This document shows positions 33,023 through 42,712 of a stretch of 64,000 bases of DNA, piece by piece (position 1 is the stretch's first letter; the number at the start of each line of letters is the position of its first letter). The translations under genes and the position numbers were made by a program. Under the pieces are notes generated by a model, which made no database searches, was not told the origin of the DNA, and saw only the letters and a list, made by a program, of their open reading frames with translations. The stretch is from Polaribacter sp. IC066 (GTDB lineage: Bacteria; Bacteroidota; Bacteroidia; Flavobacteriales; Flavobacteriaceae): contig NZ_VORR01000016.1 of assembly GCF_007997085.1 (NCBI RefSeq), positions 1-64,000 on the forward strand. The letters run 5' to 3'.

Positions 33023-34021
33023 TTGGATTCATTAACACAAATTATTTTAGGGGCTGCCGTTGGCGAAGCTGTTTTAGGAAAAAAAATTGGTAATAAAGCC
33101 ATGTTATATGGCGCTATAGCCGGTACAATTCCTGATTTAGATGTCATTGCCTCCTTTTTTACGGATACGGTTAGTGCGCTAGAAATTCATAGAGGTTTTA
33201 CTCATTCTATTTTTTTCTCTGTGCTATTTGCACCAATTTTTGCGTTTATTGTTACCAGATTTGAACATTACAAAAATCTAAAAGATTGGTCTTGGCTTTT
33301 CTTTTGGACTTTTATTACACATCCTATTTTAGATGCACAAACAACTTGGGGAACACAGCTTTTTTGGCCTTTAGACATTAGATTGGCATTTAAAAACGTC
33401 TTTGTCATAGATCCTTTATATACACTTCCGTTTTTGGTGTTTTTAATTTTAGCGATGCGTCAAAAAAAAGATACTAAAAAAAGAAGATTTTATAACAATT
33501 TAGGCTTAATCGTAAGCTGCAGCTATTTAGTATTTACGCTTGTTTTAAAAGGTTTCGCTTATCAAAAATTCAGCAAAGAACTTACCACACAAAATATTCA
33601 TTATAAAACATTTGACACAAAACCAACTCCGCTAAACACTATTTTATGGAGTGCAAATATAGAAACAGAAAATTCTTTTTTAATTGGTTACTCTTCTTTT
33701 TTAGATACAAATCCCATTCAATTTTCTAGGTATCCAAAAAATCATCATTTATTAGGCGATTTAGCAAATCATCCGAAGATAAAAAGAATGATTGCAATTT
33801 CTAAAGGCTGGTACACCATCAACAAAAAAAATAACACCTTATATTTTAATGATTTACGATTTGGTTTATTAAGTATTCAACCGAATGCAGAAAATTTTGT
33901 TTTTAAATATAAAATTGAAGTTGATAAAAACGGAACACCTTTTTTAACGGAAGAACCCAAAGAAAAAAAAGATGGTAAGAAATTACTATCTGATTTATGG
34001 CTCAGGATTAAAGGAAATTAA
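33023..34021 (+). CDS. YdjM/DUF457-type membrane-bound metal-dependent hydrolase
   Basis: 332 aa beginning with TTG, chosen because the family N-terminus DSLTQIILGAAVGEAVLG follows at once. Several membrane segments lie in the first ~170 residues. Putative metal ligands are in GTIPDLDVIAS (about 34-44), HRGFTHSIFFSV (about 57-68) and FITHPILDAQTTWGT (about 95-109). The C-terminal ~150 residues form a soluble domain. The substrate is unknown; relatives are called LexA-regulated hydrolases in enterobacteria, but nothing here shows SOS control. Confidence 0.8.
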   Translation: MDSLTQIILGAAVGEAVLGKKIGNKAMLYGAIAGTIPDLDVIASFFTDTVSALEIHRGFTHSIFFSVLFAPIFAFIVTRFEHYKNLKDWSWLFFWTFITHPILDAQTTWGTQLFWPLDIRLAFKNVFVIDPLYTLPFLVFLILAMRQKKDTKKRRFYNNLGLIVSCSYLVFTLVLKGFAYQKFSKELTTQNIHYKTFDTKPTPLNTILWSANIETENSFLIGYSSFLDTNPIQFSRYPKNHHLLGDLANHPKIKRMIAISKGWYTINKKNNTLYFNDLRFGLLSIQPNAENFVFKYKIEVDKNGTPFLTEEPKEKKDGKKLLSDLWLRIKGN

Positions 34022-34323
34022 CAAGCGTAAAATCTAGTTGAATTTTTAGCTATGTTAACTATAAAAAGTAAACTTTATAATTTGAGTACCCAGTTATTCT
34101 AGTTCTTTCTGTACAAGTGAAAAATAGCAGAATTCGAATATCAAATCGAAATATAAGTCTAAAGTGTAGCTTTAAAACATTCAAAAATAAAAATAAAATT
34201 TTAGACGAACCTAAAAGCTGCAATTATCATTTAATGAATATATTTAAATAAGAACTACTGCTATTCTTTAGAACTGAAGCTCTTTCTTAAAAAAGCTAAA
34301 AACCGTTTTAAAAAAATAATTGC
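34022..34323. other. Intergenic stretch without recognised features
   Basis: About 300 AT-rich bases between the YdjM-like gene and a possible small minus-strand membrane protein. I see no gene, hairpin or repeat that stands out. Confidence 0.5.
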
Positions 34324-34506
34324 TTAATGAGATATCGATTTTATAGTACTCGCTTTTACTCCGATATTTTTTAACTTTTTTGCTCTATCTAGCACATGGT
34401 TTACAGCTACAAAAATAAAAAAGAAAACTAATATTAAAACTGTGTACTCAAAAAATTGTAGTGCAAAAGTTTTTAAAAGAACAAGATTAAAAGATTGAAT
34501 CAACAT
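34324..34506 (-). CDS. Possible small single-span membrane protein
   Basis: 60 codons. The middle, YTVLILVFFFIFVAVNHVL (about 21-39), is a strong membrane segment followed by a Lys/Arg-rich tail (DRAKKLKNIGVKAS), a sensible topology for a real small protein. There is no homolog I can name and no clear ribosome-binding site, though Bacteroidetes often lack one. It lies alone between two larger genes. It may be a chance open frame. Confidence 0.35.
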   Translation of the reverse strand: MLIQSFNLVLLKTFALQFFEYTVLILVFFFIFVAVNHVLDRAKKLKNIGVKASTIKSISH

Positions 34507-34671
34507 GGCTATTTGTTTTAGATATTCAAAAATACTCTTTAAACTTTATGCCTTTATTATTATTTTATGAACGACACATACCTATAGTTGAAATGAATAT
34601 TTAAGGAGTTAAGCTCATTTAAAAGAATTTATAAAGTTACTTTAATGGCTTTTTTGCTTGAAGTTAGCAAA

Positions 34672-34712
34672 CGAGCAAAAAAAATCGCCTAAAAATTAAT
34701 TTTAGACGATTT
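34672..34712 (-). terminator. Terminator of the minus-strand lipoprotein gene
   Basis: On the minus strand AAATCG.CTAAAA pairs with TTTTTAG.CGATTT with one mismatch and a short loop, and it runs into a stretch of T. It begins about 20 nt after the stop at 34734. Confidence 0.7.
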
Positions 34713-34733
34713 AAATGTTAAAAATTAAGACTT

Positions 34734-35921
34734 TTAATTTCTAAACCTATTTCTAGTAATAATAGATTTTAATTTTTGTTTTAAATCGTTGCCAGTATCG
34801 TAAATCATTTCTTCGTTGGTAGGAAAAGCAATCGCTTTTAAAATCAATAAATCTAATAGAGATTCTTCTAAAGCTCTTTTATCGCCATCAAATCTTGCAT
34901 ACAAATGTTCAAATACAAATTCACTTTGTATAGGATATACCTGTACCGTTTGTTTTGAAACCAAGTCTACATATTTTACTTGACCAGAAACTTTGGCTGC
35001 TTTAAATTGTGTAAACTGATAAAATTCGCAACGAACATTTAATAATTTATCAACTTTAATCTTTTTACCTAAACTATCTTTTACTTGATTGCCATTATCA
35101 TCTAACAAATATTTAAATCCGTTTACGATCTGTTTTTCTTTGATAATTTGTTTTTCTCTAACTTGCTCTGGAGAAACTTCTATGCTTCTTAAATTTAATT
35201 CCAAACCAAAATCATAGGTAATTTTAGCATCTTTTTTACTGTGATAAATGGTCCATAAATCATTTAAACCATACGTATCAAAATTTAATAAATCTTCTTC
35301 TAATCTTGTCGGAATCACTTTTTCAGTTTCATTTTTCATAGAAACAAAAACAAAATCTACGCCTCTTTGTTGGGCGAGAACCATTAGATTTCGCACATCT
35401 TTAAAATTAGCATTTATTTTTTCTAAATACGCTAATTCATCATATGCTTTTCGGTACTCAAACTTATCATTAAAACTAAATAATTTCTTTGCTTTTACAT
35501 ATAAAAAATCTGACAACTTATTTTTAGTGCTAATAATTTCTTCGTCGTAATTGCTAAATTGAAACTTTGCGTTTTTATTCTTCTTTAAAATGGGCAAAGG
35601 CAACAAAGGTTTTATAATTTCTTGTCTATTTTTTAAAGTTTCATACAAACCAAAAATTTCTTCTAAATTTTCTGGATTCTTATCCTTTTTCAAAAAATTA
35701 ATACGACTTAAATCTTTAACGGTTACTTTGGCAAAAGCATCTTGCAACATGAAAACATAGGGCTGATTTCCTTTTTTAGCTTTGTTCTTTTTTAAATTAT
35801 CAAGTGCAATATTTATTGCGCGCTCATAATTTCCGTTATTAATGGCTTCTTGTGTTTTTTTAACACTACTGCAAGCACTCATTAAAAAAATTGAGACAAT
35901 AAAAAGTAACGTTTTTTTCAT
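34734..35921 (-). CDS. Lipoprotein of unknown function with TPR-like N-terminus
   Basis: 395 aa. Lipoprotein signal with lipobox MSAC, lipid Cys at residue 17. The region just after it (TQEAINNGNYERAINIALDNL, in parts, about 23-45) looks like a TPR helix pair. The rest is Lys-rich without a domain I recognise; KQIIKEKQIVNGFKYLLDD..GNQVKDSLGKKIKVD marks the middle. The residue after the lipid Cys is Ser, and no acidic export signal is present, so periplasmic facing is likely. It is a single gene with its own terminator. Confidence 0.6.
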   Translation of the reverse strand: MKKTLLFIVSIFLMSACSSVKKTQEAINNGNYERAINIALDNLKKNKAKKGNQPYVFMLQDAFAKVTVKDLSRINFLKKDKNPENLEEIFGLYETLKNRQEIIKPLLPLPILKKNKNAKFQFSNYDEEIISTKNKLSDFLYVKAKKLFSFNDKFEYRKAYDELAYLEKINANFKDVRNLMVLAQQRGVDFVFVSMKNETEKVIPTRLEEDLLNFDTYGLNDLWTIYHSKKDAKITYDFGLELNLRSIEVSPEQVREKQIIKEKQIVNGFKYLLDDNGNQVKDSLGKKIKVDKLLNVRCEFYQFTQFKAAKVSGQVKYVDLVSKQTVQVYPIQSEFVFEHLYARFDGDKRALEESLLDLLILKAIAFPTNEEMIYDTGNDLKQKLKSIITRNRFRN

Positions 35922-36089
35922 GATTTGGTTGGTTTCTTTTGATAAAGCAATGTATGTGCCAAAAATAATTAAAAAAAATACTTGCTCAAGTTAAATTTCT
36001 GAAATTGATTCAACGTGAGCAAGTTTTAGTATTACTGTAATTTTTATAATAATAAGAATCTAAATAAATAAAATCAATGCAACCTTTGA

Positions 36090-37181
36090 CTAAACATTAA
36101 ATCTAAAGTGCATTACATCGCCATCTTTTACAATGTACTCCTTACCTTCTACTCTCATTTTACCAGCTTCTTTTACTTTTGCTTCAGAACCATAAGTCAC
36201 ATAGTCTTCATAAGCAATAGTTTCGGCTCTAATAAATCCTTTTTCAAAATCGGTATGAATTACACCTGCCGCTTGTGGTGCAGTCGATCCAACCGGAATT
36301 GTCCAAGCTCTTACTTCTTTAACACCTGCTGTAAAATAGGTTTGTAAATTTAATAGTTTGTACGCAGAACGAACCAATCTAGCTACACCCGCTTCTTCTA
36401 AACCAATATCGGCTAAAAACATCTGGCGTTCTTCATAATCATCTAACTCAGTAATATCTGCTTCTGTGCCAACTGCTAAAACAATTACTTCTGCATTTTC
36501 ATCTTTTACGGCTGCTCTTACTTTTTCTACGTACGCATTTCCTGAAACAGCAGAATCTTCATCAACATTACAAACATATAACACTGGTTTTGCTGTAATA
36601 AATTGCAAAGGTTGCACAAATTCCATTTCTTTTTCAGAAAAATCTAACGCCCTTATAGAAATCCCTTTTAGTAAAGTTTCTTCAATTTTTAATAAAACAA
36701 CCAATTCTGCTTGCGCTTCTTTATTGCCAGTTTTTGCGGTCCTTTTAACTCTTTCAAGTCTTTTTTCAACAGTTTCTAAATCCTTTAATTGCAACTCAAT
36801 ATCAATTGTTTCTTTATCTCTAACAGGATCTACAGATTCATCTACATGAATTATATTATCGTTATCAAAACAACGAATTACATGTAAAATAGCATCTGTT
36901 TCTCTAATATTTGCTAAAAACTGATTTCCTAAACCTTCGCCTTTACTTGCTCCTTTTACCAAGCCAGCAATATCTACAATCTCTACAGTAGCAGGCATTA
37001 CACGCTCTGGATTTACTAATTCTTCTAATTTTTCAATTCTTTTGTCTGGTACATTTACAACGCCTAAATTCGGTTCTATGGTACAAAAAGGGAAGTTGGC
37101 ACTTTGCGCTTTTGCGTTCGATAAACAGTTAAATAAAGTCGATTTTCCTACGTTTGGTAATCCTACAATTCCAGCTTTCAT
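36090..37181 (-). CDS. ychF: Redox-regulated ATPase YchF (OBG-like)
   Basis: 363 aa, the usual length. P-loop GLPNVGKS at residues 7-14, switch region [12 protein letters not shown] (about 31-42), [20 protein letters not shown] (G3, about 66-85) and the altered G4-like region [11 protein letters not shown] (about 200-210) that fits ATP preference. A coiled coil covers about 125-165 and a TGS domain ends the protein ([20 protein letters not shown] near 312-331). It binds ribosomes in other bacteria. It stands alone and is transcribed away from the gene at 37336. Confidence 0.95.
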   Translation of the reverse strand: MKAGIVGLPNVGKSTLFNCLSNAKAQSANFPFCTIEPNLGVVNVPDKRIEKLEELVNPERVMPATVEIVDIAGLVKGASKGEGLGNQFLANIRETDAILHVIRCFDNDNIIHVDESVDPVRDKETIDIELQLKDLETVEKRLERVKRTAKTGNKEAQAELVVLLKIEETLLKGISIRALDFSEKEMEFVQPLQFITAKPVLYVCNVDEDSAVSGNAYVEKVRAAVKDENAEVIVLAVGTEADITELDDYEERQMFLADIGLEEAGVARLVRSAYKLLNLQTYFTAGVKEVRAWTIPVGSTAPQAAGVIHTDFEKGFIRAETIAYEDYVTYGSEAKVKEAGKMRVEGKEYIVKDGDVMHFRFNV

Positions 37182-37335
37182 TTTGTATGTGTATTAAGAT
37201 TATGACATTTATTAACTTATTTTAAGAGAATTATCATAATTTTTTCAGAATGCAAATATAATACTTTGTTAAAAGTAAATGTTCTTTTATTCAGAATTCT
37301 CAAATTGTTATACATTACCCAAAAAATTGAACCAA

Positions 37336-38838
37336 ATGCTTCAAAAAATACAATTTACTTTTCTTCTTTTCTTCGGATGTTTAACATTGCAATCTCAAAT
37401 AGTTAACGGCAAAATAATAAATGCTTCTTCCTCTAAACCCATACAAGACGTTGCCATTCTTACAGATTTAAATAAAGGAAGTATTTCTGATGAAAATGGT
37501 CGATTTAGTGTTTCTACTACCAATCTAAAAACGATTACTTTTTCTATTTTAGGTTTTGAAACCACAACTCTAAAAATTGAGGATTTAAAAAGACTAAAAT
37601 ACATTGTTTCACTTGTCGAAAAAGTGAATGAGTTGAATGAAATTCAGTTAAATTTAGCGAAAATTTCTTTAGATTCTTTGTTGATAAAGACGCAAAAAAA
37701 TATGGATGAAAATTTTATTGCTGGTCCTTTAAAGCATCAATTTTTTGTGCGAGAAAACACTGTTGTAGATTTTCAAAAATTAGCATTAGATTTAGAAAGA
37801 AGTTCTTTATTGAGTAAGAAAAACAGAAAGCTAGCAGAACAAGAATTAACAGCATATTCTAAAGAATTAAAAAGTAGTACTCCTGAATTTTCATCAGAAT
37901 TTACAGGCATTTTATTATCAAAAAAAATAATATCCGAAAAAGAAAAAAAGAATGTGGATTTAAATAAAATGGATAGTATTAGCGGATACCGAGTTTTTAC
38001 AGGTAAAAAGAACATCACTCTAAAAGAAGCCCAAAATGATTTTCAAAATATTATTTTAAAACATTTAAATAGAGATAAAACCTATAAAATTAGTTCTGGT
38101 TTATTTACCATTGAAGATTCTTTATCCATAAAAAAAATACTTCAAAAAAGGGATTCTGTGCAAGCCGACAATTCATTTAAAGAATTTGAACCCATGTATT
38201 TATATACAACTGCAAATAAAAAATCAAAATTTTTTAGAGAGCAAAATGAAGATAACTTTTTTGATCGAAGATATTACAATCATACTTTACAAGAAAAAGA
38301 AATTTTAGGTACTACAATGCTTTATGTAATAGGTTTTTCGCCAAGAAAATCTAAATCTAAATACCGCGGACGTATTTTTATAAATCCGAAAGATTTTACA
38401 ATTGCTAAAATTGAATACGAATTTGCAGAAGGAAAAAGAGGAATGCACGTAAATTTGAAATGGGTTCTTGGATTAAAAGTTTCATTAGACCTAAAAAAAG
38501 TAACCCTATTTTATGAGAAGAATAAAGAAGAGAAAGTTTACAACTCCTATTATAAAGAAACGTCAGAAACCTACGCTTATGTGCATAGACCTATAAAATT
38601 TAAAGAAAATTCTAAAACAAGAAATAAGGTTAAATTTGATATTAAAGTAGAATTAAACACTGAAGAAACTATAGAAGTTTTATTATTAAATGCCATTAAT
38701 ATTGATGAATCTCTAATACAACCTATGAAAAAAGGAGATGTAACAAAGAGTATTTATTACACTTCTTTAGAAGATTATAACAATACAACGTGGAAGAATA
38801 GGCAGCTTATTATCGAGTATCTTAAAAAATATGAATAA
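37336..38838 (+). CDS. Secreted protein with carboxypeptidase-D regulatory-like domain
   Basis: 500 aa from the ATG at 37336, which gives a signal peptide (LQKIQFTFLLFFGCLTLQSQ); 19 further upstream codons are open but would bury it. Residues about 22-105 form a CarboxypepD_reg-like beta-sandwich (VNGKIINASSSKPIQDVAIL, GSISDENGRFSV, ISFSILGFETTTL-like pattern). The rest is a Lys-rich domain of unknown fold found in Bacteroidetes outer-membrane-associated proteins. No SusC-type barrel follows. A strong terminator starts at once after the stop. Confidence 0.75.
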   Translation: MLQKIQFTFLLFFGCLTLQSQIVNGKIINASSSKPIQDVAILTDLNKGSISDENGRFSVSTTNLKTITFSILGFETTTLKIEDLKRLKYIVSLVEKVNELNEIQLNLAKISLDSLLIKTQKNMDENFIAGPLKHQFFVRENTVVDFQKLALDLERSSLLSKKNRKLAEQELTAYSKELKSSTPEFSSEFTGILLSKKIISEKEKKNVDLNKMDSISGYRVFTGKKNITLKEAQNDFQNIILKHLNRDKTYKISSGLFTIEDSLSIKKILQKRDSVQADNSFKEFEPMYLYTTANKKSKFFREQNEDNFFDRRYYNHTLQEKEILGTTMLYVIGFSPRKSKSKYRGRIFINPKDFTIAKIEYEFAEGKRGMHVNLKWVLGLKVSLDLKKVTLFYEKNKEEKVYNSYYKETSETYAYVHRPIKFKENSKTRNKVKFDIKVELNTEETIEVLLLNAINIDESLIQPMKKGDVTKSIYYTSLEDYNNTTWKNRQLIIEYLKKYE

Positions 38839-38870
38839 AAAAACCTCGAGATTAATCTCGAGGTTTTTTT
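38839..38870 (+). terminator. Strong terminator
   Basis: AAAACCTCGAGAT and its complement form a perfect stem centred at about 38853, ending in seven T. It begins right after the stop at 38838 and is symmetric enough to serve the convergent ferredoxin gene as well. Confidence 0.9.
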
Positions 38871-38958
38871 ATTTATATTTTAATGCTATTTACAAAACTC
38901 TATTATTAAATCTTGTCTTTTTTATCTCTTGTCTCTTGTTTCTAAAAGTCAAAGAAAT

Positions 38959-39309
38959 CTAATCAACATGCATAAACTTCTGCTTTGCAGTTAACTCTTC
39001 TTGAGTTTCTACGTTATCATCATCTGGAACGCAACAATCTACTGGGCAAACTGCCGCACATTGTGGTTCTTCATGAAAACCAACACATTCTGTACATTTA
39101 TCTGCTACAATAAAATAAATTTCATCAGAAACAGGTTCTTGATCTTCATCTGCATTTACAGATTTACCATTCGGTAACACTGCTTTACCAGATAAATCAG
39201 TTCCGTCTGCGTATTTCCAATCTTCAGCCCCTTCATAAATTGCTGTGTTCGGACATTCTGGTTCACATGCTCCACAATTTATACACTCATCTGTTATTAT
39301 AATTGCCAT
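38959..39309 (-). CDS. 4Fe-4S dicluster ferredoxin
   Basis: 116 aa. First cluster motif [12 protein letters not shown] (residues 9-20). Second cluster Cys in [18 protein letters not shown] (about 73-90), with the long spacing and extra Cys of the YfhL/Clostridium-like type. A ~45-residue insert between the clusters contains an acidic stretch. It carries low-potential electrons. It is divergent from a LuxC-type acyl-CoA reductase and shares a compact promoter region with it; whether it supplies that enzyme is inference. Confidence 0.9.
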   Translation of the reverse strand: MAIIITDECINCGACEPECPNTAIYEGAEDWKYADGTDLSGKAVLPNGKSVNADEDQEPVSDEIYFIVADKCTECVGFHEEPQCAAVCPVDCCVPDDDNVETQEELTAKQKFMHVD

Positions 39310-39329
39310 AATTTTCTTTTCTGTTTTTG

Positions 39330-39375
39330 TACCTTTGCAATTGCAAAAATAAAGCCAAAATCATAGACAACCAAA
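39330..39375. promoter_or_regulatory. Overlapping divergent promoters sharing a 14-nt palindrome
   Basis: A perfect palindrome TTTGCAATTGCAAA lies at 39334-39347. On the plus strand TACCTTTG (39330-39337) and on the minus strand TATTTTTG (39344-39351) both match the -7 box TAnnTTTG, and each uses one palindrome arm. The minus promoter has TTTG as -33 at 39372-39375 (spacing 20). The plus -33 is weak. A dimeric regulator bound there would block both genes. Confidence 0.55.
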
Positions 39376-39379
39376 ATAA

Positions 39380-40441
39380 ATGGATAGTATTCAAAATAGA
39401 ATTAACGCTTTCGTTAAATTAGGTGCTTTTTTAAGTCAGTTTTCCAATAATAAGATTGAAAAACTTGCTCATATAGAGCAAAATGATCTTTTTTTTGATG
39501 GTTTTTTACATCAAATTAAATTAGCCCAAGAAAAAAATTCTTGGTTTACAAAAGATAATATTTTATTTTCTTTAGAAAGCTGGAGCAAAGCTTTAACAGA
39601 AAGTAATTTAAACGATTTTGTAAAAGATTTAGACACAAAGCCTAAAACGCCTAAAAAAGTAGCCATCATTATGGCGGGAAATATTCCGTTGGTTGGTTTT
39701 CATGATTTTTTAGCTGTTTTAATTTCGGGTAATGCTGTTTTGGTAAAACAATCTTCTAGCGATAAACATTTATTGCCTTTTTTGGCTAAATATTTAGAGT
39801 TCGTAGAAGAAGACTTTAAAGGTAAAATTGTTTTTACGGAAGAGAAATTAACGGCTTTTGATGCGGTTATTGCAACAGGAAGTTCTAATACAGCCCGTTA
39901 TTTTGAGTTTTATTTTAAAGGAAAACCAAATATCATCAGAAAAAGCAGAAATTCTGTGGCTGTAATTACAGGCAAAGAATCGGAAGATGATTTTGCAAAA
40001 TTATCTGACGATGTTTTTCAATATTTTGGTTTAGGATGCAGAAGTGTTTCTAAAATCTATGTTCCTAGAGATTTCGATTTTGAACCTTTTTTTACAGGAA
40101 TGTACGCAAAAAAAGACTTTATCTATAACGCTAAATACGCGAATAATTACGATTACAACAAAGCTGTATATTTAATGAGCGAATTCCATTTGTTAGAAAA
40201 TGGTTTTTTGATGATTAAAGAAGATGAGAGTTACTCCTCTCCTATTGCAACTGTTTTTTATGAATATTATGAGAATGAAATCGATTTAAAAATAAAATTA
40301 CACGTAGATAGAGAAAAAATACAATGTATAGTTGCCAAGGATTTTATAGAAAATGAAGTTGGTTTTGGGCAAACACAACATCCAAAATTAACAGAGTATG
40401 CAGATGGTGTAAATACGTTAGAATTTTTATCGAAAATATAG
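39380..40441 (+). CDS. LuxC-type acyl-CoA reductase
   Basis: 353 aa of the aldehyde-dehydrogenase superfamily (LuxC/acyl-CoA reductase branch). KKVAIIMAGNIPLVGFHDFL (about 92-111), ATGSSNTARYFEFYF (about 169-183), the catalytic Cys in YFGLGCRSVSKIYVPRDFD (in parts, near residue 219) and GQTQHPKLTEYADG near the C-terminus. It would reduce a fatty acyl-CoA to the aldehyde with NAD(P)H. No lux genes are nearby. The gene is usually found in flavobacteria beside this ferredoxin and serC, as I recall, which hints at a housekeeping role. It is 50 nt from serC. Confidence 0.85.
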   Translation: MDSIQNRINAFVKLGAFLSQFSNNKIEKLAHIEQNDLFFDGFLHQIKLAQEKNSWFTKDNILFSLESWSKALTESNLNDFVKDLDTKPKTPKKVAIIMAGNIPLVGFHDFLAVLISGNAVLVKQSSSDKHLLPFLAKYLEFVEEDFKGKIVFTEEKLTAFDAVIATGSSNTARYFEFYFKGKPNIIRKSRNSVAVITGKESEDDFAKLSDDVFQYFGLGCRSVSKIYVPRDFDFEPFFTGMYAKKDFIYNAKYANNYDYNKAVYLMSEFHLLENGFLMIKEDESYSSPIATVFYEYYENEIDLKIKLHVDREKIQCIVAKDFIENEVGFGQTQHPKLTEYADGVNTLEFLSKI

Positions 40442-40491
40442 TAAGATGGTTTTAGTGGATAGTTTTTGGTTGATGGTAAATAAAAATAGAA

Positions 40492-41547
40492 ATGAAAAAA
40501 CATAATTTTAGTGCGGGACCGTGTATTTTACCGCAAGAAGTTTTAAAAAAAGCATCTGAAGCAATTCTCAATTTTAATGATGACGATTTGTCTTTGATAG
40601 AAATTTCTCATAGAAGTAAATCTTTTGTTGCGGTAATGGAAAAAGCACGCTCTTTAGCTTTAGAATTGCTAGGATTAGAGAACAAAGGTTACAAAGCTGT
40701 GTTTTTACACGGTGGCGCTAGTTTAGAATTTTTAATGGTAGCTTATAATTTATTAAATAAAAAAGCGGCGTATTTAAATACAGGAACTTGGGCAGACAAT
40801 GCTATTAACGAGGCCAAAGCTTTCGGTAAAGTTATAGAAGTGGGGTCTTCTAAAGATAAAGGATTCACATACATTCCTAAAGGATACTCAATTCCAGAAG
40901 ATGCAGATTATTTTCACTGCACAAGCAACAATACTATTTTTGGTACTCAAATGAAATCGTTTCCAGAAACCAATGTTTCTTTGGTATGTGATATGAGTTC
41001 AGATATTTTTTCTCGTCAATTAGATTTTGAAAAATTCGACTTAATTTATGCTGGCGCACAAAAAAATATGGGTCCGGCAGGCACAACTTTAGTCATTATT
41101 AAAGAAGATATTTTAGGCAAGGTAGAAAGACACATTCCGTCTATGCTAAATTATCAAATGCATATTGATAAAGATAGTATGTTTAACACACCCTCTGTTT
41201 TTGCCATTTATGTTTCGATGCTTACCTTACAATGGTTAAAAGATTTAGGTGGCATTCCGTTTATTGAAGAAGTAAACAATAAAAAAGCAGAACTTTTGTA
41301 TAATGAAATTGATAGAAATCCGCTTTTTAAAGGTGTTGTAGCCAAAGAAGACAGAAGTACAATGAATGCAACCTTTGTGCTAACCGATACATCTTTCACT
41401 GAAAAATTTGATACGATGTGCAAAGAGGCAGGTATTAACGGTTTAAATGGACACAGAAGTGTTGGCGGTTATAGAGCAAGTATGTACAATGCATTGCCAT
41501 TATACAGTGTTCAGGTTTTGGTAGATGTAATGCAGAGTCTCTCCTAG
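40492..41547 (+). CDS. serC: Phosphoserine aminotransferase
   Basis: 351 aa. PLP enzyme converting 3-phosphohydroxypyruvate to phosphoserine. N-terminal HNFSAGPCILP, ISHRSKSFVAVMEKA (about 38-52), FLHGGASLEFLMVAYNLL (about 73-90) and the PLP Lys in YAGAQKNMGPAGTTLVI near residue 193. NGHRSVGGYRASMYNALP closes the active site. It is followed by serA on the same strand after 165 nt containing a small hairpin repeat, so the serine pathway genes are together. Confidence 0.95.
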   Translation: MKKHNFSAGPCILPQEVLKKASEAILNFNDDDLSLIEISHRSKSFVAVMEKARSLALELLGLENKGYKAVFLHGGASLEFLMVAYNLLNKKAAYLNTGTWADNAINEAKAFGKVIEVGSSKDKGFTYIPKGYSIPEDADYFHCTSNNTIFGTQMKSFPETNVSLVCDMSSDIFSRQLDFEKFDLIYAGAQKNMGPAGTTLVIIKEDILGKVERHIPSMLNYQMHIDKDSMFNTPSVFAIYVSMLTLQWLKDLGGIPFIEEVNNKKAELLYNEIDRNPLFKGVVAKEDRSTMNATFVLTDTSFTEKFDTMCKEAGINGLNGHRSVGGYRASMYNALPLYSVQVLVDVMQSLS

Positions 41548-41682
41548 CCTCTCCGAAGGCGAGGAACTCTCACTGTTGATAAAAACTCACTGTTGAGAAT
41601 GAATTAAACATATAGAAAAAAATACTTTTTGAACTTATAAAGTTTGAAGGAAAACAACATATAATTAAATATAAATAAAACT

Positions 41683-41699
41683 CCTTCCCTTTGGGAAGG
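41683..41699. repeat. Small hairpin repeat before serA
   Basis: CCTTCCC-TTT-GGGAAGG is a perfect 7-bp hairpin followed by TTAAGATGGGCT. This resembles a dispersed sequence frequent between genes in Bacteroidetes. It lies 14 nt before the serA start. Confidence 0.5.
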
Positions 41700-41712
41700 T
41701 TAAGATGGGCTA

Positions 41713-42663
41713 ATGAAGATATTAATAAACGACGGAATTTCACAAAGCGGAATAGACGCTTTAGAAAAAGGAGGATTTGAAGTAATGAATACAAAAGTTG
41801 CTCAAAATCAGTTAGAAAATTACATTAACGAACATAATATTGATGCAATTCTAGTAGGAGATACAACACAGGTTCGCCAAGAATTGATAGAAGCGTGTCC
41901 GAGTTTAAAGTTAATTGGGCGTGGTGGCATTGGCATGGACAATATTGATGTTGAATATGCAATCGATAATGGTTTGCAAGTAATTAATACGCCCGAAGCC
42001 TCCACAAATTCTGTGGCAGAATTGGTTTTTTCTCATTTATTTGGCATGGTGCGTTTTCTGCATTCATCAAACAGAGAAATGCCATTAGAAGGAGATTCTC
42101 GTTTTCAAGAATTGAAAAGAGCCTATGGACAAGGAGTTGAATTAAGAGGAAAAACACTTGGAATTATTGGTTTTGGAAAAATAGGGCAAGAAGTTGCAAA
42201 AATTGCCATTGGTTTAGGAATGCATGTTTTAGCAACAGATGAAGTTATAGAAAGCGCTTCTATAACGTTAGATTTTTTCAATGGTCAAAAAGCCATTTTT
42301 AATATTGGTACTGTCGATAAAGAAGAAGTGTATAAAGAATCAGATTTTATCACCTTACATGTTCCTGCACAAGAAGATTTTTTAATTACAGCAACAGATT
42401 TCGATAAAATGAAAGACGGTGTTGGTCTTATAAATACAGCAGCAGGTGGCGTTATAAATGAAGTAGATTTAATAAAAGCTATCGAAGAAGGTAAAGTACA
42501 ATTTGCTGGTTTAGATGTTTTTGACACCGAACCAACACCCGCGGTTCAGGTTTTAATGAATCCAGAGATTTCATTAACGCCTCATATTGGCGCATCAACC
42601 AAAGAAGCATTTGATAGAGTTGGTTTAGAATTGGCTTCGCAAATAATTAGTTTATTAAAATAG
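41713..42663 (+). CDS. serA: D-3-phosphoglycerate dehydrogenase, short form
   Basis: 316 aa: only the substrate- and NAD-binding domains, without the C-terminal ACT domain that mediates serine feedback in long forms. Motifs: LIGRGGIGMDNIDVEYA (about 69-85), TLGIIGFGKIGQEVAKIA (NAD-binding, about 147-164), the catalytic Arg/Glu/His set in INTAAGGVINE, FAGLDVFDTEP and LTPHIGASTKEA. It makes 3-phosphohydroxypyruvate for SerC encoded just upstream. Without ACT the enzyme is probably not inhibited by serine in the E. coli way. Confidence 0.92.
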   Translation: MKILINDGISQSGIDALEKGGFEVMNTKVAQNQLENYINEHNIDAILVGDTTQVRQELIEACPSLKLIGRGGIGMDNIDVEYAIDNGLQVINTPEASTNSVAELVFSHLFGMVRFLHSSNREMPLEGDSRFQELKRAYGQGVELRGKTLGIIGFGKIGQEVAKIAIGLGMHVLATDEVIESASITLDFFNGQKAIFNIGTVDKEEVYKESDFITLHVPAQEDFLITATDFDKMKDGVGLINTAAGGVINEVDLIKAIEEGKVQFAGLDVFDTEPTPAVQVLMNPEISLTPHIGASTKEAFDRVGLELASQIISLLK

Positions 42664-42712
42664 TTTTAGATTTTACAAAGAATTAAAATTAAAGCCCAAT
42701 CACCCTTTTTAT

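Noticed and set aside
36466-36849. Plus-strand open frame of 127 codons rich in Ser and Thr
   Set aside because: It is the antisense of ychF; the composition reflects the complement of Lys/Glu-rich coding sequence.
39380-40441. LuxC-like reductase as a sign of bioluminescence
   Set aside because: No luxA, luxB, luxD or luxE gene is near, and this enzyme type is common in non-luminous flavobacteria beside serC.
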